Part shown: piece by piece, positions 21,130 through 32,051 of the stretch
Layout: the number at the start of each line of letters is the position of its first letter
Numbering within the stretch: the first letter of the stretch is position 1
Assembly (NCBI GenBank): GCA_035048495.1
Contig: CM068547.1
Span: forward strand, 26,047,913-26,111,912
Source of the DNA: Euptelea pleiosperma
Taxonomy: Eukaryota; Streptophyta; Magnoliopsida; Ranunculales; Eupteleaceae
DNA length: 64,000 bases
Reading direction: 5' to 3'
Program-made: the position numbers and the translations under genes
Notes under the pieces: model-generated
What the model saw: the letters and a program-made list of their open reading frames with translations, nothing else
The model's database searches: none
Told to the model about the DNA's origin: nothing

Positions 21130-24100
21130 CATTTGGTACATCGAACTTTTAAAAACCTCCTACTCGTACTTCTAACCAAAATAGGAAATTGCATTGCAGA
21201 CTTCTAAAAAATTAGGAAATCCTCGATATCCCCAATGAGTGTTGGTGGTAAGGTTGAAGTCGAAGAAAAACCCAATCGCCAATTTCAAAACTGTGCTCGG
21301 TACGATGGCAAACTCGTTCGTGGTGAGTTGATCGTAAAACGCTAAAGATAACCGGAGTTGGCTTGAGGGATAGACTTGAGTTGTATGCCGTGTTGAACGT
21401 TGTTGTGTGGTAACTTCTGTACTCTGTTAACTTTTCGCAGTGGATGGTTTTACATCTGGACGTGGTGAAAGTAGGGTTTTTCCGCGTCGTTGGTTACGGA
21501 AACCCTAGAATCAACACATTTGTAATTTATCTGAGATTTCCTACAAAATTTAGACTTCTTGTATAGGGATTCGTGTCGGATGTCGATCCGCACTCGAGAT
21601 TAGTTCACGTGACTCAAGGACATAAAATAGCAGATTTTTTTTTTTTTTTGGTTTCTTTTATCAGAAATTGATGCTGTGAATGATGGTGGGGTGAGAGTGA
21701 TGAGATATCGAGATTTTTAAAACATGCTTTAATTGGATCTAGAGAGAGAAAATGCTGTAAACATCAAGAGTAAGAAGAACTCAGATAAAGTAAAGCACGA
21801 ATGGGAAACTATTGCAACAAAAAAAATAATAAAAAAGAAACTACATTTTATTCAAGGTAATGAAAATCCTTACAATCAGTTATCAAATTAACTCAGTTTA
21901 GAAAATGATAACTAGAGTGAGAAACAAAGAAAAGAAGAGAGAGAGAGAGAGATTGTAGAGAGATAAAGTGAAGAACTTCACCTTTGAGACTTACCCATGC
22001 CCGGCCATGAGATGGGGAATGATTTAGCCTGATGGTGGGAGGCGCTTGGACCATGGAGATGTAGCAACGGTGCTTCGTGGGGAGCACGATGGTGGAGATC
22101 TGCCCGGAGCATGAGAAGGGAAGAAGACAAAAATGAAAGGATTGAAATAGTATGGAGCTTACAGTAAAAAGGAGGTTTTAAGTGGTGGTTGCAGGCTAGC
22201 CCAGCTAGAGAAGGAGATGACCACGTGATTGATCAATACGGCATCTCACTCGGAGATTGCATAGAGTTTTTGTTGTTCCCCCAGCAATGGAGTTGGCTTC
22301 GGTGGTGGAGAAAGAAGATGCAAGCCACGGTTTTATTGGCTAGACAGGCAACACGTGGAAGATGATTCACAGCCTAGCCGTGGGTGGTAGTGCGTGAAGG
22401 GTGCTCACCTGATAGGAGAAGGGGTTGCTGCTGGTATTGGCGAAGAAAGACACCAGCAAGGAGATCGCCTGTTGGCGATCGTCCCAAGCTTGGAGCCGAA
22501 GAAGAAGCTGTTGCAGGTATGGGGCTATGCAGCACCTCTTGCAAAGAAGAGCTGAACGTTGTGTACTTGGGATGGCGTAGAGGTGATCGTCCACGTGAAG
22601 AGACGCTGCTTGTGATCAAGCTACCAAGAGGAAGATCAGGTAGTGACGGCTGGGAGGGAGTTGAAGAGAAAGAGGCAGTTTTTGGTAAGGGGAGAACGTC
22701 TTGGGGTTAACAATGGTGGTGGCTGTTTAGAAGAACAGCCACTGTCTATCACGAGGAAGGTGGTGGTTGGTGCTGTAAAAAGGCAACAGGCGGAGCAAGA
22801 TGAGAGGGGCAGCAAGGGAGGGCAGTGGCTGAGGTGATGGCGTGAAGGAGGAGTGGAGCAAGTTCATGCGAGGTGCTCACAGCTGTTGCCGGCCGGAGTT
22901 GCAGGCTGCAACTCCGGTAGAAGACACGAAGAAGATGGTGAAGAATATGAAGGAGAAGAAGAGAAATGGGGGCCAAAGAAGGGGGGAATGATGAGAAGGG
23001 GGTTTGGGGGAAGGATTAAAGGGATTAGAGGGGGATTAGGGTTCCAAAGAACCCTTCTCCTTCCCCTTTTAAAGCTCCCTAGTTTCCATTAATGGAAATT
23101 AGGGAATTTTTGAAATAAAAATATATATATATATATATATATTTTTTTTAAAGTAAAACACTACTTTTCTATGGGGAATTTCCCCATTTAGTGGACCCCC
23201 CATTTTTTTAAAATTTAATTAAAATTATTTTGAAATTCACGGGGTCCACTAATTGGTCGGACAGCGGGTCGATGATGATGGGCCCGGCTACTGGCCCACA
23301 TGGATTGATGATGTCCATTATCTCACAGGATGATATGACAGACAATTTGATGGCGATCGGATGGATGTCGACTTGATTGGGACCCAGATTGGTAGATCGA
23401 TGGATCTAGAGAGATCCAACGGTCTGGTGGAAGATCAACGGTCCGATTGAAGATCCAACGGTCAGAAAGCTAAGGGAGATGAGACAGAGCCAATGGGTAA
23501 GAGTTTTGAGGTTAGGTCAGTAGATTCGAGGACCGAGAGATGAAGAGAGAAAGAATAAGGAGAGATGAGAGAGAAAATATCAGAAAATGGAGATAAAAGT
23601 ATTGGCGGAGGGTCTGAAACCCTGGTCTTCACTATGACCATCCTCACGCTTCTCCAGTAGAGTAGACTATCATTCCTTGCTGACTCATGTGGCTTTAAAC
23701 GCTTTGGTCCGTCTCTTGGTTATTGGCTCTCCTACTCTCTTTGTTCTTTGGGCTGGCTTTTTGATCATCTTATTCAGCCCATATTTGGCCCATATTTGGC
23801 CCATATCTTCTAGTCATAGTGTGTGTGCTCTTTAAGCTTTGATAATGGGCTTTCCTGATCGATGTGGGCTCGCCAGTCTCGAGAATTGTCCCATCGGAGT
23901 TTCCTGCGACAGAAGAAGCGCGTAATGAGATTTTATCAGAACGACTCAATGTCTAGACTTCCGAAAATGTGTTTAATGCATGCAAATATACCATTTCGTC
24001 CAGAAAAGTGTGTTCTACGCAACAGAAGAGACTATTACGTAGAAAAGTAGATAAATAGAGCATTTTACGTAGGAGAATGCAATCACGCTAAAAGGATAAT

Positions 24101-24195
24101 TGCTTAAAATAAGCACTTTTGAGCGAATATCACGTGGTCCCATAGTATTTTCTGAAAAGGTTTCTATGTAAAAATCGAACGTGTTCTTTAATTTT
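21130..24195. other. Unclassified region with purine-rich blocks
   Basis: No gene or RNA could be supported. 21930-21955 is GA-rich, 22380-23040 is GC/GA-rich with open frames on both strands that do not resemble any family, and 23119-23142 is a (TA)n run. Phrases such as GATCCAACGGTC recur at 23400-23465. The block could be the interior of a large non-coding retroelement, which is inference. Confidence 0.3.
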
Positions 24196-24199
24196 TGCA

Positions 24200-24890
24200 C
24201 TTGTAATTGTTGAGATTAAATCAAACTGATTTGAGATAATATATCTTTGATATATTAAATCTAACTCAATTGAGATAATCACTCTGATAATCAAATGAAT
24301 ATATCTAGGATTGTTTGTGTGTGATTAGAAAGCCTAGAATGTGATAAATAAGTGGTTTAGGTTAAAAGCATTTAGTTGTATTGTAATTTTTAAAATAACC
24401 TATTCACCCCCCTTTAGGTTGCATCTTCCAGATACCAGAATCACAAAGTAGCTTTTCAATTGGTATCAAAGTGGGTTCAATTTGCTAGGTTTAACCACCT
24501 CAGTGTGATTATGTTTGTCTTATATTCCTATCTAAGAAGATGAAAGAAAAATGGGAAATACCTCTAGAACACCCATGTTCGATGACGAAGACTACGCCTA
24601 TTGGAAAGCCAAGATAAGGGAGTTCCTTAAATTCATTAACGAACAGGTATAATTGACTGTGATGAATGGATAGTCTACTCTTACTATGTTTGAAGGAACA
24701 GAGAGGATGTCCATTGTCTAACAGTAAATAAAATATGTGTACAAAATTTTAATAGATGAACCTAGACTTGTATGTGCAATACATAACTTCTAACTTAAGA
24801 GGTCCCATCCCAAAATGAAAGAAACCAAGATCAACTTGGGTTCTTCACAAGTTTTCTTAGATTAATTAGTCTTTGTTTTTATTTCTACTT
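24200..24890 (+). mobile_element. Ty1/copia 5' remnant (LTR end, PBS, gag start)
   Basis: A likely LTR end (CACCCCCCTTTAGGTTGCATC, about 24405) is followed by a primer-binding site TGGTATCAAAGTGGG at about 24463. A gag start follows at 24551, with peptide MGNTSRTPMF and the copia-type FDDEDYAYWK. Stops appear soon after, so it is dead and truncated. The rest of the element is not adjacent. Confidence 0.6.
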
Positions 24891-25770
24891 GGTAAAGAGA
24901 ATTTAGAAAAGAGTTTAGAAGAATTAAGATTTTTTAAGTAGGAAATCTATAAATAAGGGTCTAGGGATGTAAATACATTATTGATTTGTTTGACTAGAAG
25001 TTGCTAAGAGCTTATGAAGCCTTCTTGGTGGGTGTTGATTCCATGGTTCAAAATCGCAGGATCGGAGGTCGGATTGGCCGATCCCGATCTAGATCGGTCT
25101 AATCCAACACCGTCTTGGACCATCTCACTCGAGATGACGTTAGGTTTCTTCATGGAATAGTGCATCTCAGGCGAGAAGATCCCAAAATAAAATGGATCAT
25201 GACCTATCGATACTAATTTCGGATCACCCGATCTAGAACAGAATTGGTCGAGACTTCGAACCATGGTTGATTCCATCTTCATTGGTAGTGTTGATTCTAC
25301 CCAAAATTGTAGGGTGTTGATTCCACACAAAACATTCTCTTTTCTTATAATCTCTTGCATCTTCTTATTTTCATCATAAATCTCCCTTTGTCCTACATTA
25401 CAGAAAATCAGTCAATATTGAGAGATGAGGAGAGTATTAATACTTTCTTACCATTCTTATATTTGAAAAATTAAAAAAAGAAAAAGAGTCCAGAATTTCT
25501 TGCTAAATTGTAAAAGAGGCAAAAGGTCTTCAAGAGCTACACTCCACAACTCTTCTATGTACTAAGGGATTTTCTTCACACACAGTGTTAACTTAGTCAA
25601 CCCAGATTATCCATCTAATAGCCAACCCTTTGAATTTATTAGCGCTTCTATTCACATTATGCCCATGTAGCTAGTGACGGAGCTAGGAAGGCGCTGGGGG
25701 CACATTACCCTGCACTACGTTGCCTTCGAGACTGTCGAAACCTTGCTGCTTTGACGATACCCATCGTTTG

Positions 25771-26010
25771 ACAACCGGTCAGGCGGGGCCACCCCTTGAG
25801 TTTAAGCATATCAATAAGCGGATGAGAAGAAACTTACAAAGATTGCCTAGTAACGGCGAGCAAACCAAGATTGGCCCAGCTTTACAATTTGGTGACTCTA
25901 TCATTTGAATTATTGTCTGTATGTAGAAGTGTCATTAGTGACAGACCGGGCCCCTATCCCCTGGAAAGGGGCGCTGGAGAGGGTGAGAGCCCCGTTGTGC
26001 TCGGACCCCT
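25771..26010 (+). pseudogene. 25S rRNA 5'-end fragment, degenerate
   Basis: The start of plant 25S rRNA is recognisable: GGTCAGGCGGGG, GAGTTTAAGCATATCAATAA, GTAACGGCGAGC, GACAGACCGGGCCC, CCCCTGGAAAGGGGCGC and GGAGAGGGTGAGAGCCCCGT. Substitutions and deletions are spread throughout, so it is not a functional gene. Just upstream, CTGTCGAAACCTTGCTG resembles an ITS1 start, which may mean internal deletion of the rDNA unit (inference). It ends in a CCTAGGC-rich tandem array. Confidence 0.85.
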
Positions 26011-26012
26011 CA

Positions 26013-26235
26013 CCCAGGTCATGCCTAGGCTCTGCCTTGGCCATGCCCAACACAAATCAGGCCATGCCGAAGAATTGCCCAAGTCATGCCTAGGCATGCC
26101 CAGGTCGTGCCAAGTCACTGCCTTGGCCTTGCCCAACACAGCTCAGGTCATGCCTAAGAACTGTCCAGGTCATGCCTAGGCACTGCCCAGGCCATGCCCA
26201 ACACAGCTCAGGTTGTACTTAGTCACTACCTAGGT
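26013..26235 (+). repeat. Short tandem repeat, ATGCCTAGGC/GCCCAGGTC type
   Basis: A degenerate array of about 20-bp words such as CAGGTCATGCCTAGGC and GCCCAACACAGCTCAGG. It begins exactly where 25S homology ends. It gives spurious open frames on both strands. Confidence 0.7.
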
Positions 26236-26659
26236 CGTGTCCTGGCTCCGCTGCTGTATATCACATACCTCCTTTTGTCAGATGGTGTATTGCTATTGTG
26301 CTGAAACTTGCCCTACGAGATGCTGAGGTGGCAAAAATCATGAGCTCGCTGGCGCAACTCCAGAGAAGAATAAAGGAGTGTAGCTCTTGAAAGCCCGTCC
26401 TCGAACCAAAAATGGATCATTGGTATGGTCCACCAGTTCAACATCCCTATCATCAAATAATCTCATGGCCAATCTCATAACCCGCTCGCTACACAGAAGT
26501 TTTGGTTGGCCACTGAAATTTTGAGGAGCACAAAGTTGACAGTTTCCAATTCATCCATGATATAGGTCAATCACCAGCCAAGAAAACACAACTTACCGAC
26601 CCAATTGCAGCTTTCCTTCCCATCGTATCTTATCCGGACCGTTGGATCAGAGGCTCAAG

Positions 26660-27043
26660 AAGACTTAAAAGAGTCTTAAACTCATTGGTGGGACCCCGCG
26701 AAACTCTAGTTCTCAACTCTCAATCAGGCCTTGTTTTGTCATAGGTAATGTGGGTCCCATTCTATGATAGTTCATATATTGTTTGCTGTCAACATTTTGC
26801 CCCCACATGCTTTTCAAAGTGAACCGTCCGATCAACAGACCTATTCTCATAAACCAATGGCCATTATTTTATATTTTTTATTTCAAGTTTATGCCGGATT
26901 GTTTGTGAATTTTAAGCAGCAGAGATGTTTCCTTGATTGAATGGCATCAGATCAGTACGAGTGGGATGATTCATGTCATATTTATTCTTTGTTGGGCACT
27001 TTGTCTCAATGATATATTAAAATTGAGAAGTTATTCACAACAA
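26660..27043 (+). repeat. tRNA-Met/U3 unit, intact copy, upstream part
   Basis: It starts near AACTCATTGGTGGGACCC and includes TTGTTTTGTCATAGGTAATG and AAAGTGAACCGTCCGATCAAC. These are shared with the copies starting at 4035, 19104 and 31665. It leads directly into the tRNA gene. Confidence 0.65.
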
Positions 27044-27115
27044 ATCAGAGTGGCGCAGCGGAAGCGTGGTGGGCCCATAACCCACAGGTCCCAGGATCGA
27101 AACCTGGCTCTGATA
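27044..27115 (+). tRNA. Initiator tRNA-Met (CAT)
   Basis: The sequence folds as a full cloverleaf. The acceptor stem ATCAGAG pairs with CTCTGAT (27108-27114) and the discriminator is A. The anticodon loop CCCATAA carries CAT between GTGGG and CCCAC. The T-arm is AGGATCGAAACCT, with the initiator-type AUCGAAA loop. The internal A box (TGGCGCAGCGG) and B box (GGATCGAAACC) are intact. Length is 72 nt with no CCA encoded and no intron. It supplies the initiator tRNA for translation. It is the only intact copy of three in this window and heads the U3 gene. Confidence 0.96.
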
Positions 27116-27146
27116 ATATAGAGAAAGGCTTCCCTTGTACGCTTGC

Positions 27147-27154
27147 TTTTTTTT
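27147..27154 (+). terminator. Pol III T-run terminator of tRNA-Met
   Basis: Eight T residues lie 31 nt downstream of the tRNA 3' end. This is a strong Pol III stop and argues against a read-through tRNA-U3 transcript. Confidence 0.75.
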
Positions 27155-27200
27155 ACGTTCTTTTGGAATTTTGTTTGAGCCCTTCGTTAAACAGTGTTTA

Positions 27201-27211
27201 ATCCCACATCG
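27201..27211 (+). promoter_or_regulatory. Upstream sequence element (USE) of U3
   Basis: ATCCCACATCG matches the plant snRNA-gene USE consensus RTCCCACATCG exactly. It lies 26 nt before the TATA box, the shorter spacing known for plant Pol III-type snRNA promoters (Pol II types have about 10 bp more). Confidence 0.92.
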
Positions 27212-27237
27212 ACTAGAAGTGAAATTTGAAATTGAGT

Positions 27238-27244
27238 TATATAA
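27238..27244 (+). promoter_or_regulatory. TATA box of U3
   Basis: TATATAA lies 29 nt upstream of the predicted U3 start at 27267. Together with the USE it forms a standard plant Pol III external promoter. Confidence 0.9.
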
Positions 27245-27266
27245 GGTAGAAAAGCAACTCAATGTC

Positions 27267-27486
27267 ACGACCTTACTTGAACAGGATCTGTTCTATAGGC
27301 TCGTACCTCTGTATCCTTGAGTTCTAAGGAGACAGGAACCTATGTCTGGTCGATGAATTATCACCGTTCGATCAGAGCGTGATTAGCGGCTAGGGATCTA
27401 TGTTGTTGATCACCGGCTGTAGAGGATCGTTCTCAGCCTACCATCATCTGGTACGGCTGAGATGGTCGTACGGTTGTCTGACAGAC
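27267..27486 (+). ncRNA. U3: U3 snoRNA gene
   Basis: U3 is the C/D-type snoRNA that guides early pre-rRNA cleavages in the nucleolus SSU processome. The 5' domain ACGACCTTACTTGAACAGGA and the following CTGTTCTATAGGCTCG match plant U3. A box C-like GATGA lies at 27352-27356, box B GAGCGTGAT at 27375-27383, and box D GTCTGA at 27476-27481. The length of about 220 nt is normal for plants. In plants U3 is made by Pol III, consistent with the USE-TATA spacing and the T-run downstream. All conserved boxes are present, so the gene looks functional. The exact 3' end is approximate. Confidence 0.93.
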
Positions 27487-27497
27487 TCGAACAAAAC

Positions 27498-27502
27498 TTT
27501 TT
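27498..27502 (+). terminator. Pol III T-run terminator of U3
   Basis: TTTTT lies 12 nt beyond the end of U3. The same T-run is kept in the pseudogene copy at about 4643-4647. Confidence 0.75.
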
Positions 27503-27519
27503 GCAAGCTCGCGATGCTC

Positions 27520-27796
27520 GAGTAAAACTTTGATGACATGAGTCACATGACACAATATGAGCCACGCGGCACATTCTTAGAGGACTCTGACCGTATGGAT
27601 GTTTTTCCAATCCTTAGGTGGACCTAAAAACAAAAAAATCAGCTTGATTAGTAATTTCAAACCTGTGGATCTTTGTATCTCAAATAATGGTCAATAATGC
27701 TCAAATTCCCACGGTTAAAATCAACCCAGGAAATCTAATCAACGCCTAGAAATCACTAATCGGGCTGTTTTTGGTTTGTGGGTCCATCTAGGGATT
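27520..27796. mobile_element. Family A MITE next to U3, right end lost
   Basis: It starts GAGTAAAACTTTGATGACAT and includes GAGCCACGCGGCAC and most of the core and right arm. It stops at GGGATTGGCCATAG before the right tip. The start position relative to U3 is identical in the copy at 4665. Confidence 0.7.
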
Positions 27797-27994
27797 GGCC
27801 ATAGTGGAACAGTCGTGTCCTTTATTAACTCACTTTGATCTTAGTGGTTTAGAATAATCATTTTTTGAGCTTATAATTAAAAAAAAACAAGAAAGTAGTC
27901 ATTCTTTCATCACCGTTCAACTATCCACGTGTTACGCAGGAAAGGTACATACCTAACAATCTGCTGGGCCCGCTAAAGAATGTATCACCCCGAT

Positions 27995-28165
27995 AACATC
28001 CGGGGTGGCAATTTGGCCCGCAGCTCGCTGCCCGGCCCGAGCCCGGCCTGTTTATCTTGGCCCAAGCCCGACTTAGCTCGAAGTTGAGCCCGGCCCGGCC
28101 CAGCCCGTCCGTGAATATGTTGGGTCGGCTTGGATTTGAAAATAAAGCCCGTGGCCCGGCCCTGT
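27995..28165. repeat. GGCCCGG-rich dispersed repeat
   Basis: It starts CGGGGTGGCAATTTGGCCCG and includes GAAGTTGAGCCCGGCCC and TGAATATGTTGGGTCGG. This is the same family as the copy at 1533-1815. Confidence 0.6.
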
Positions 28166-28303
28166 TGAACACATGTTTGATGACTTTTTTTTTTGTAGTA
28201 TTAAAGTTCATCTTAACATAAGTTGGTGGAAAAAAATACTTTAGAAAATATTTTGCCTTTGCGAGAACATTTTAGCAAATCAAATGATTAATATATTTTG
28301 ATA

Positions 28304-30231
28304 TCTATACTTCTCTACTAAAGCTAACGCATGAGAAAATTTTTCTCTCCTCCACGTGGCGTTCTCTTTGATGTTTTTATTTTTTTTCCCAAAATACCAC
28401 TCATCACAATTTTTATTCTAAAAAGAAATCTCTTCATTGGCACCTTTCTATTTTCTAAACGTGTCTTTCTTACTGTACATCTCACAATCGACATACAAAT
28501 CACCACGTCATCGGTTTTGTTTTTTATATTTTCATCCAATAGATACAAGATACAACTCTAGCTTTTCAACGGTTACAACAATTTTCACCGGATGTCGCCA
28601 CGTCATGTACCCTTTGCTTTCCAACGGATCTATAGTTTTTATATACTATAGAAAAATTTAGAGGCGTAACCCTCCTTATCTTCAGGTATTTTTTTTTTTG
28701 TCTTTCTTAATTTTTTCAATCCGCTAATGTATTTCTACTAATCGTCGTGCACCGATCTTCTTCTGCTATCATCATGCACCATTTTCAGTACACTAGAACT
28801 ATGAACTTGATGGTCAATTTTCTGATTACTATGGGTTGATGGCACTCATTTTTCTTCCTTATTTCTTTACAAAACGTTTATTAGCAAACATGGGCATTGT
28901 AGGGAATTTATGGGAATTTTTGCTATAACTCTACGCGCGAACTGAAGGATTTGATTTCTCCAAGACAAGTGAGTTGCAGTCGCGCGACCTCTCATTATAG
29001 GTTGTTCAGCAGGTAACTTTCCCAATAAAGAAAGCATGAAATCCCCATCTCAGGTTCACTTTATTTAGAGTCATTTATCTTTTTTTCATGGTTCAAATAT
29101 CTCATTTTTTGATCTTTTTTTTTTTTAATTGATAAACAAAGTGTAAAATTTGTAGCTTGGAACGTTTCTTATCTATGTTGTCGATGGGGTTCCATCTCCA
29201 TTTAAGACTTGGGTGAGGATTCTGACTTCTGAGATTTTTTTTCTCTTGGGGAGTTGATTTAACGGCGGCCGAGATCAGAGGGTATTTTTTTATCAAACAA
29301 AATTGTACTTTTACGGAATGCGTTCAAGAGTGCGTTCTGAGCAAATAGGCATGAGCAGAAAATTTTCTATAAAGATAAAAAAAACAAAAAAAAAGCATAA
29401 TCAATAATTTTTATTCTGAGTTTTTCGATTTTTTTTTTCTTTCTGTTTTTTGCTGGTTGTCTGGAGGTGGAATCAGACTTAGTGTTTAATCTGATAGACT
29501 CAGAGTTTAACTCGATAAATCACCTGCTTAAGCCATCGACGACGATCGGTGTAAATTGTTTATGGGACCGTGGGCACCTAAAATGTATAAATGAAATGAT
29601 GAAATACAGTATATGTCACTTATATTAAATATTATAATTTATCTCAAAATTGCAAAAGAAAAAAAAAAAATTTATTTACAAAATTATGAAAAGTGGTGAT
29701 GGATTTGGTTATTAAATCAGTTTTTTTTTTTTTTTTTTTTTAAATTTTTGTTAACCTTTTTAGTGAATTTTGATAAAAGAAAATCCAATTTTTAACAAGC
29801 TGATTATTTAGTGAAGCTTGAATGTTTCTATTCTGAGTACCGAACTCATTAGTCCGGTAAGAAGTTTTTTTTTTTGAATTTTATTTTTAATTTTTTGCCG
29901 CATGATTTTATTTTTTTATTGATGGGTTTTTTTTTTTTTTTTTTTTTCTGTGGATCAGTTGGTGGAAAAGGATCGTGAAAAGGGTATTTCGAACAAATCA
30001 AGTAAATGCGATACAATACTGTTTTATAAACAATTTAAACTTTTAAATAGATTTGTTTTGCCGAAATTTTTATCTTTTTTTTGTAAACCTGGGCATGTTA
30101 CAGTCACAAGTTTTGTTAGCTCAAAAGAAATACCAAGTCCATAAAAATCATACAAACAAGTTATCACACTAAAAAATTATTTCTTTTTTATTAAAGTTTG
30201 CCCGTGCTGAGCACGGGATTTTCATTCCTAG
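28304..30231 (+). mobile_element. Non-autonomous Helitron, complete
   Basis: It starts TCTATACTTCTCTACTAAAG and ends ...TTCATTCCTAG. It is inserted between A (28303) and T (30232), with no duplication. A perfect hairpin CCCGTGC-TGA-GCACGGG (30201-30217) lies exactly 10 nt before the CTAG end. These are the three defining Helitron features. Length is 1,928 bp. The interior is T/A-rich with long T-runs and no Rep/helicase homology, so it needs a helper. It may hold captured host sequence around 28920-29020, which I could not identify. Confidence 0.92.
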
Positions 30232-30242
30232 TTAACTATAGG

Positions 30243-30625
30243 GTCGGGATCAGGGGGACAACCGTTTCTTACAACTATTTTTGACAACCATTTGGGCGGA
30301 CCCACATAGAAGATGAATCAATGGCTGATTTTTGGTGAGGACGATCTCCTCATCATATAGATCACCCCAACAAAAAATCAGTCCATTCTGAAATTTCTAA
30401 CCCCATTAAATGTGATTTTCAAGTTACATTGAAAAAATTGACAGTCCATAATTCTTCAACTTCTAAACCAGTCTACAAATATTAGAATGATTTGAATTTT
30501 TGTGAGGATGATCTCGTCACCATAGAGATCATCCTCAACAGAAATCAGCCATTGATTCATCTTCTATGTGGGTCCGCCAAATGGTCGTCAAATATAGTTG
30601 TGAAAAATGGTTGTCCCTCGATTAT
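30243..30625. mobile_element. Family B MITE
   Basis: It begins GGGTCGGGATCAGGGGGACA and carries AGAAGATGAATCAATGGCTG and the mirrored arms. The right side ends around AATGGTTGTCCCTCGATT, with the final tip eroded. It starts 11 bp after the Helitron end. Confidence 0.65.
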
Positions 30626-30789
30626 TTTTATTAAAAATGGATGTAATATTTTAATAACATTATTTTTGACTGTTGAATCTGGGTTTTTTCTTGGATGACT
30701 GATCAAGTTGATCTTTGGTCTTCCCAATCCGAGTAGATTAGGAAAAGATCCAGTCTGCATCGGATTTCCATTTCCTCCCCTTTCCTCAT

Positions 30790-31034
30790 GTTAGACCAAG
30801 TGAAAGAAGCGCAGTCCACCAAGAGGTGTCCAACTCCAAACATCCATAAGTTTGGTTAATCCCTAGGTGGATCTAGAAACCAAAAATCGACCAAGAGGTG
30901 GTCCAATATGAGCCACATGGCACATTTTTAGAGTACAGTAATTGTATTGATGTTTCTCAATGCTTATGTGGATCTAGAAACCAAAAACAAACTTGATTAG
31001 TGATTTCTATGCGTTGGATTAGGATCATTTTCAT
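30790..31034. mobile_element. Family A MITE fragments
   Basis: Two partial arms (AATCCCTAGGTGGATCTAGAAACC and CAATATGAGCCACATGGCAC) are joined in the same direction. This suggests rearrangement of one element or two truncated ones. Confidence 0.45.
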
Positions 31035-31325
31035 GTGGCCAGCCCATAGCCTATTACTAAGCCCGCGGCCCAGCTCGTTACGAAGCCCATCGGCCTGACT
31101 ATAGATCGGGCCATGGGTTGGGCCTGAGTTTGGCCCAGCCCGTTATGAAGCCCATCGGCCTGACTATAGATTGGGCAATGGGCTGGGCCCGAGTTTGAGT
31201 TTTAGATTGAGGCCCGGCCCGCAGCCCGGCCCGAGTAGTCTGTGGGTCTCACCAGCCCGGCCTGACTTAGGCCCAGCCAGAGCCCGACCCGGCGGGCCAA
31301 ATTGCCACCCTTAGCAAATGGTGCA
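31035..31325. repeat. GGCCCGG-rich dispersed repeat
   Basis: It contains an internal duplication of about 63 bp (AAGCCCATCGGCCTGACTAT occurs twice, at about 31084 and 31147) and ends GGCCAAATTGCCACCCTTAG. Confidence 0.6.
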
Positions 31326-31334
31326 CACATAGAT

Positions 31335-31600
31335 CATTTTTTTAGGCCCATTGACTGCGTTGATGTTCAGCCCACCTATTGGTGGATAAAACACACTAAA
31401 AATCAGCTTAATTGATGATTTCTAGCCATTGGATTTACTACTCAAAAAACATGCTTGAATCCAACGGTTAAAATGATGTCCTAAAAAGTACTAAAACCTA
31501 TGGCTAGAGATAATCGATTAGGTTGATTTTTGGTATGTATATCCAATGATAGGTGGGCTAAAAATCCATGTGGTTAGTGGGACCTGGGCTGGGCCTTAGG
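31335..31600. mobile_element. Family C MITE
   Basis: The arms TAGGCCCATTGACTGCGTTG and CCATGTGGTTAGTGGGACCTGG are mirrored around the core ATGCTTGAATCCAACGG. Outer tips are not clear. Confidence 0.5.
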
Positions 31601-31664
31601 CAACCGTCTAAATGGCCTTGAGGTAGAGCGAGCCCATCATTTATAGGCAAGTTTTACTCCTTAC

Positions 31665-31702
31665 TCATGCCTTGTTTTGTCATAGGTAATAAATAGTGGG
31701 TC
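31665..31702 (+). repeat. tRNA-Met/U3 unit copy 3, part left of the retrotransposon
   Basis: TGCCTTGTTTTGTCATAGGT and AATAGTGGGTC match the start of the units at 26720 and 19160. The unit resumes at 36832 after the Ty3 insertion. Confidence 0.7.
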
Positions 31703-32048
31703 TGTCATGTGTAGGCATATCAAAGGCCAAACAGGGTGGAGTAAAGTAAGGTTTGGGGTTGAATTAGTCTTAGAGTCTGGTAGGGGGTTGGACTGGTCTT
31801 ATGGAGATAAGTGGTAGTTGCTGAAAGTCTTCCTGATATTTTGGTCTTATCTTTGTAGTTGTTATGAGTCTTCCTACTATTTTGGAAGCTACAGTTATGT
31901 AAGACTCTATTTAAAGGGTTGAGTGAATAAAACAAGTATCTGAATTATTAACCAAATCAGCTTACTCTGTTACTCTGTTTTCTAGTTGCTTTCTATCATT
32001 ATCAAGATAGGAAGAGGAAAGGCTACTGCATATAGCTTGGCTGTACCA
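31703..32048 (+). repeat. 5' LTR of the Ty3 element
   Basis: It starts TGTCATGTGTAGGCATATC and ends GCTTGGCTGTACCA. At 346 bp it is about 60 bp shorter than the 3' LTR, because of two indels. Confidence 0.93.
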
Positions 32049-32051
32049 AAG

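Noticed and set aside
22367..23092. Several overlapping open frames on both strands
   Set aside because: High GC/GA content produces long frames by chance. No domain, no codon-like pattern and no splice structure could be recognised.
25871..26179. 102-aa frame over the rDNA fragment
   Set aside because: The first part is 25S rRNA sequence and the second a short tandem repeat, so it is not protein coding.
27044..27486. Single dicistronic tRNA-U3 gene
   Set aside because: An eight-T run follows the tRNA, and U3 has its own USE and TATA at standard spacing. Two separate transcripts are more likely.
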